15,198 bases of DNA, from positions 1 to 15,198 of the forward strand of contig CAZUAH010000324.1 in NCBI GenBank assembly GCA_964617665.1, in the 5' to 3' direction. A program made the position numbers and the translations under genes. The stretch's first letter is position 1; each line of letters starts with the position of its first letter. A model generated the notes under the pieces. It was not told the origin of the DNA and searched no databases. It saw only the letters and a program-made list of their open reading frames with translations. The DNA comes from JADHUC01 sp964617665. GTDB lineage: Bacteria; Planctomycetota; Planctomycetia; Pirellulales; Pirellulaceae. Positions 13,368-15,198 of this stretch are shown here, in pieces.

Positions 13368-15179
13368 ATGAACTGTAGAGTTGCCGCATCAGTCTTGCGC
13401 CTTTCCGTCTTAGCGATTTGCGTTGCGCCTTCTGTCGTCAATGCCACGGACGTCAAGCAACGCCCCAACGTTGTTCTTATTATGACCGACGACCAGGGGT
13501 ACGGTGACTTGGGCTTCCACGGCAACGACAAGATCGATACGCCGGTGTTGGATCGGCTGGCCGTTCAGTCGACTCGGTTCGATCGGTTCTTCGTATGCCC
13601 GCTGTGTACGCCAACGCGCGCTACTTTGTTGAGCGGCCGGTACTACTTGCGCACCGGCGCGGCGTCGGTAACCCGCGGTTTGGAGACCATGCGAAGCGAT
13701 GAAGTCACGATCGCCGAGGTGCTGAAGTCCGCCGGGTACGTGACGGGCTGCTTTGGCAAGTGGCACCTGGGGGAACACTATCCCAATCACCCTAACGGCC
13801 AGGGGTTCGACGAGTTTTTCGGCATGCCCACCGGTCACTGGGACAACTACTTTGACCCAAAACTGCAGCACAATGACCGCATGGTCCAGACCCGCGGCTA
13901 CATCACCGACGTGTTGACCGACGCGGCGATCCGGTTTGTTGAAGAGCATCAAGACGAACCGTTCTTCTGCTACGTGCCCTACAACGCACCCCATACGCCG
14001 CTTCAGGTGTCAGACGAGCTGTTTGACAAATACAAGGCGCGGGGTCTCGACGACCGCGCGGCAGCGGTCTACGGAATGGTCGAGAACATCGACGAGAACG
14101 TGGGCCGATTGTTGAAGAGGCTCGACGATTTGGGCCTGGCCGACGACACTATCGTGATTTTTCTTTCGGACAACGGCGCCGAAGGTCCTGAAGGCAGCCG
14201 CTACAACGCTGGGATGCGAGGCATGAAAGGCCGCGTACACGAAGGCGGATCGCGCGTGCCGTGCTTCATCCGCTGGCCTGGGAAGATCAAGCCGGACAGG
14301 GAAATCGGCGCGATCGCCGCGCACGTCGATTTGCTGCCGACAATTGCGGAACTGTGCGGAGTGGACAAGCTGGAAACGAAGCCCCTGGACGGTCGCAGCC
14401 TGGTGTCACTGCTGATGAAGGAAGATGTCGACTGGCCGGATCGGATGATCTTCACCCGCATGCCCGGTTGGAAAAGACTGGTCAGCTACGTTGATCCTGT
14501 CATAAGTGATCTCCAGCCGTTACCGGGCGCGGTGCGCACGAAGTGCTGGCGTCTTGTGAACGACGGTTCGGGCTGGCAGCTATTCGACATGATCGACGAT
14601 CCTGGGCAAACGAAAGACATCGCCGCCGACAACCCACAGGTCGTCGAACGCTTGACCGACGCCTACGACAAGTGGTTTGCCGACGTGACCCGTGAACCGA
14701 TCCGGCGACCACTGATCCCTGTTGGCCACAGCCAGCGACCGGTGGTCGAGTTGCCGGCACCCGAGGCCTATTTCTCGGGCAGCATCCGCTGGTACAACCA
14801 ATGGGGCTTTGCCCACGATTGGCTAACCGACTGGACCGAAATGGCCGACACGATACGTTGGGAGGTAGACGTAGTTCATACCGGCCGCTACGACGTATCG
14901 CTCATGTACGCCTGCCTGCCGGAAGCAGTCGGCACGAAGCTGCGCGTCGAAAGTGGCGACGCGGCCGTGGAAGGATCGATCCAGCAAACGCTCGAGCCGC
15001 AACCCGTCCTCCGCCCCAGCCGCCAGAAGAAACGTCGCCACACACAGACGTTTGCCGTAATGAGTCTCGGCGAGATCCAGCTGGACAAAGGTCGTGCGAG
15101 CATCACCGTCAAAGCACTCAGCAAACCCGCAGACCAGGTCTGTGATTTGAAATCGGTATGGCTGCAACGGATCGACTGA
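13368..15179 (+). CDS. Secreted type I (formylglycine) sulfatase with C-terminal beta-sandwich-like domain
   Basis: 603 residues with a signal peptide at 1-26 (ending SVVNA). The sulfatase domain spans about 31-440. Metal ligands Asp41-Asp42 (MTDDQGYGD) are present. Cys80 in CTPTR is the residue converted to formylglycine, with Arg84. Lys131 and His133 are in GKWHLG, His209 in NAPHTP, Asp268-Asn269 in SDNGAEG, and Lys287 in GMKG. All catalytic positions are intact. Residues about 463-603 are an additional strand-rich region (SGSIRWYNQWGFAHDW to the end), absent from minimal sulfatases and likely a carbohydrate-binding or accessory beta-sandwich. It removes sulfate esters from a polysaccharide or oligosaccharide in the periplasm or outside. 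Activation needs a formylglycine-generating or anSME-type enzyme encoded elsewhere. ATG 13368 is chosen for GGAGGG at 13354-13359. It is divergent from the putative lyase and probably co-regulated with it. Subfamily and substrate are undetermined. Confidence 0.92.
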   Translation: MNCRVAASVLRLSVLAICVAPSVVNATDVKQRPNVVLIMTDDQGYGDLGFHGNDKIDTPVLDRLAVQSTRFDRFFVCPLCTPTRATLLSGRYYLRTGAASVTRGLETMRSDEVTIAEVLKSAGYVTGCFGKWHLGEHYPNHPNGQGFDEFFGMPTGHWDNYFDPKLQHNDRMVQTRGYITDVLTDAAIRFVEEHQDEPFFCYVPYNAPHTPLQVSDELFDKYKARGLDDRAAAVYGMVENIDENVGRLLKRLDDLGLADDTIVIFLSDNGAEGPEGSRYNAGMRGMKGRVHEGGSRVPCFIRWPGKIKPDREIGAIAAHVDLLPTIAELCGVDKLETKPLDGRSLVSLLMKEDVDWPDRMIFTRMPGWKRLVSYVDPVISDLQPLPGAVRTKCWRLVNDGSGWQLFDMIDDPGQTKDIAADNPQVVERLTDAYDKWFADVTREPIRRPLIPVGHSQRPVVELPAPEAYFSGSIRWYNQWGFAHDWLTDWTEMADTIRWEVDVVHTGRYDVSLMYACLPEAVGTKLRVESGDAAVEGSIQQTLEPQPVLRPSRQKKRRHTQTFAVMSLGEIQLDKGRASITVKALSKPADQVCDLKSVWLQRID

Positions 15180-15198
15180 TTGACAAGCCGATTACTCG

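Overview
The window looks like a piece of a Planctomycetota chromosome, probably a Pirellulales-type bacterium. The evidence is the combination of gene types: secreted sulfatase, Tat-exported BNR sialidase-like protein, ThuA-domain protein, a SNF2 ATPase next to a SWIM protein with a histone-H1-like tail, and intergenic palindromic repeats of a kind I associate with these genomes. This is inferred from gene content, since no rRNA or marker gene is present.

Left end (1-346): the first about 50 bases hold alternating 7-mers (CACATAA / TTATGTG) spaced exactly 6 nt apart. This resembles a tyrosine-recombinase core-site array. A membrane-anchored alpha/beta hydrolase gene breaks off where the array begins, so the window seems to start at the edge of a mobile or cassette-like element.

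Region 346-3622: a secreted CE1/PHB-depolymerase-type esterase (minus strand) is divergent from a Tat-exported five-Asp-box sialidase-like protein (plus). The latter converges on a secreted ThuA-domain protein (minus). All three carry export signals and fit extracytoplasmic glycan or ester turnover.

Region 3835-7598: a two-gene plus-strand operon encodes a SNF2-family ATPase and a SWIM zinc-finger protein with a long Lys/Ala-rich tail. It is likely a DNA- or chromatin-remodelling pair unrelated to the metabolic genes on either side.

Region 7699-15179: a carbohydrate locus. Transcribed leftwards are a secreted putative alpha/alpha-toroid polysaccharide lyase, a repeat-rich spacer, and a tight four-gene operon: Tat-signal D-lyxose-isomerase-like cupin, SDR dehydrogenase, DeoC-type aldolase, zinc-dependent MDR dehydrogenase. 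Transcribed rightwards from the same divergent intergenic region is a secreted type I sulfatase with an extra C-terminal beta-sandwich-like domain. Together they suggest lysis and desulfation of a sulfated polysaccharide, followed by isomerisation, redox conversion and aldol cleavage of the sugar. The exact substrate cannot be read from sequence. No kinase, transporter, regulator or sulfatase-maturation enzyme lies in the window.

The spacer 10965-11324 carries two unrelated structured repeats: three consecutive tri-loop hairpins, and an about 107-bp long palindromic element.
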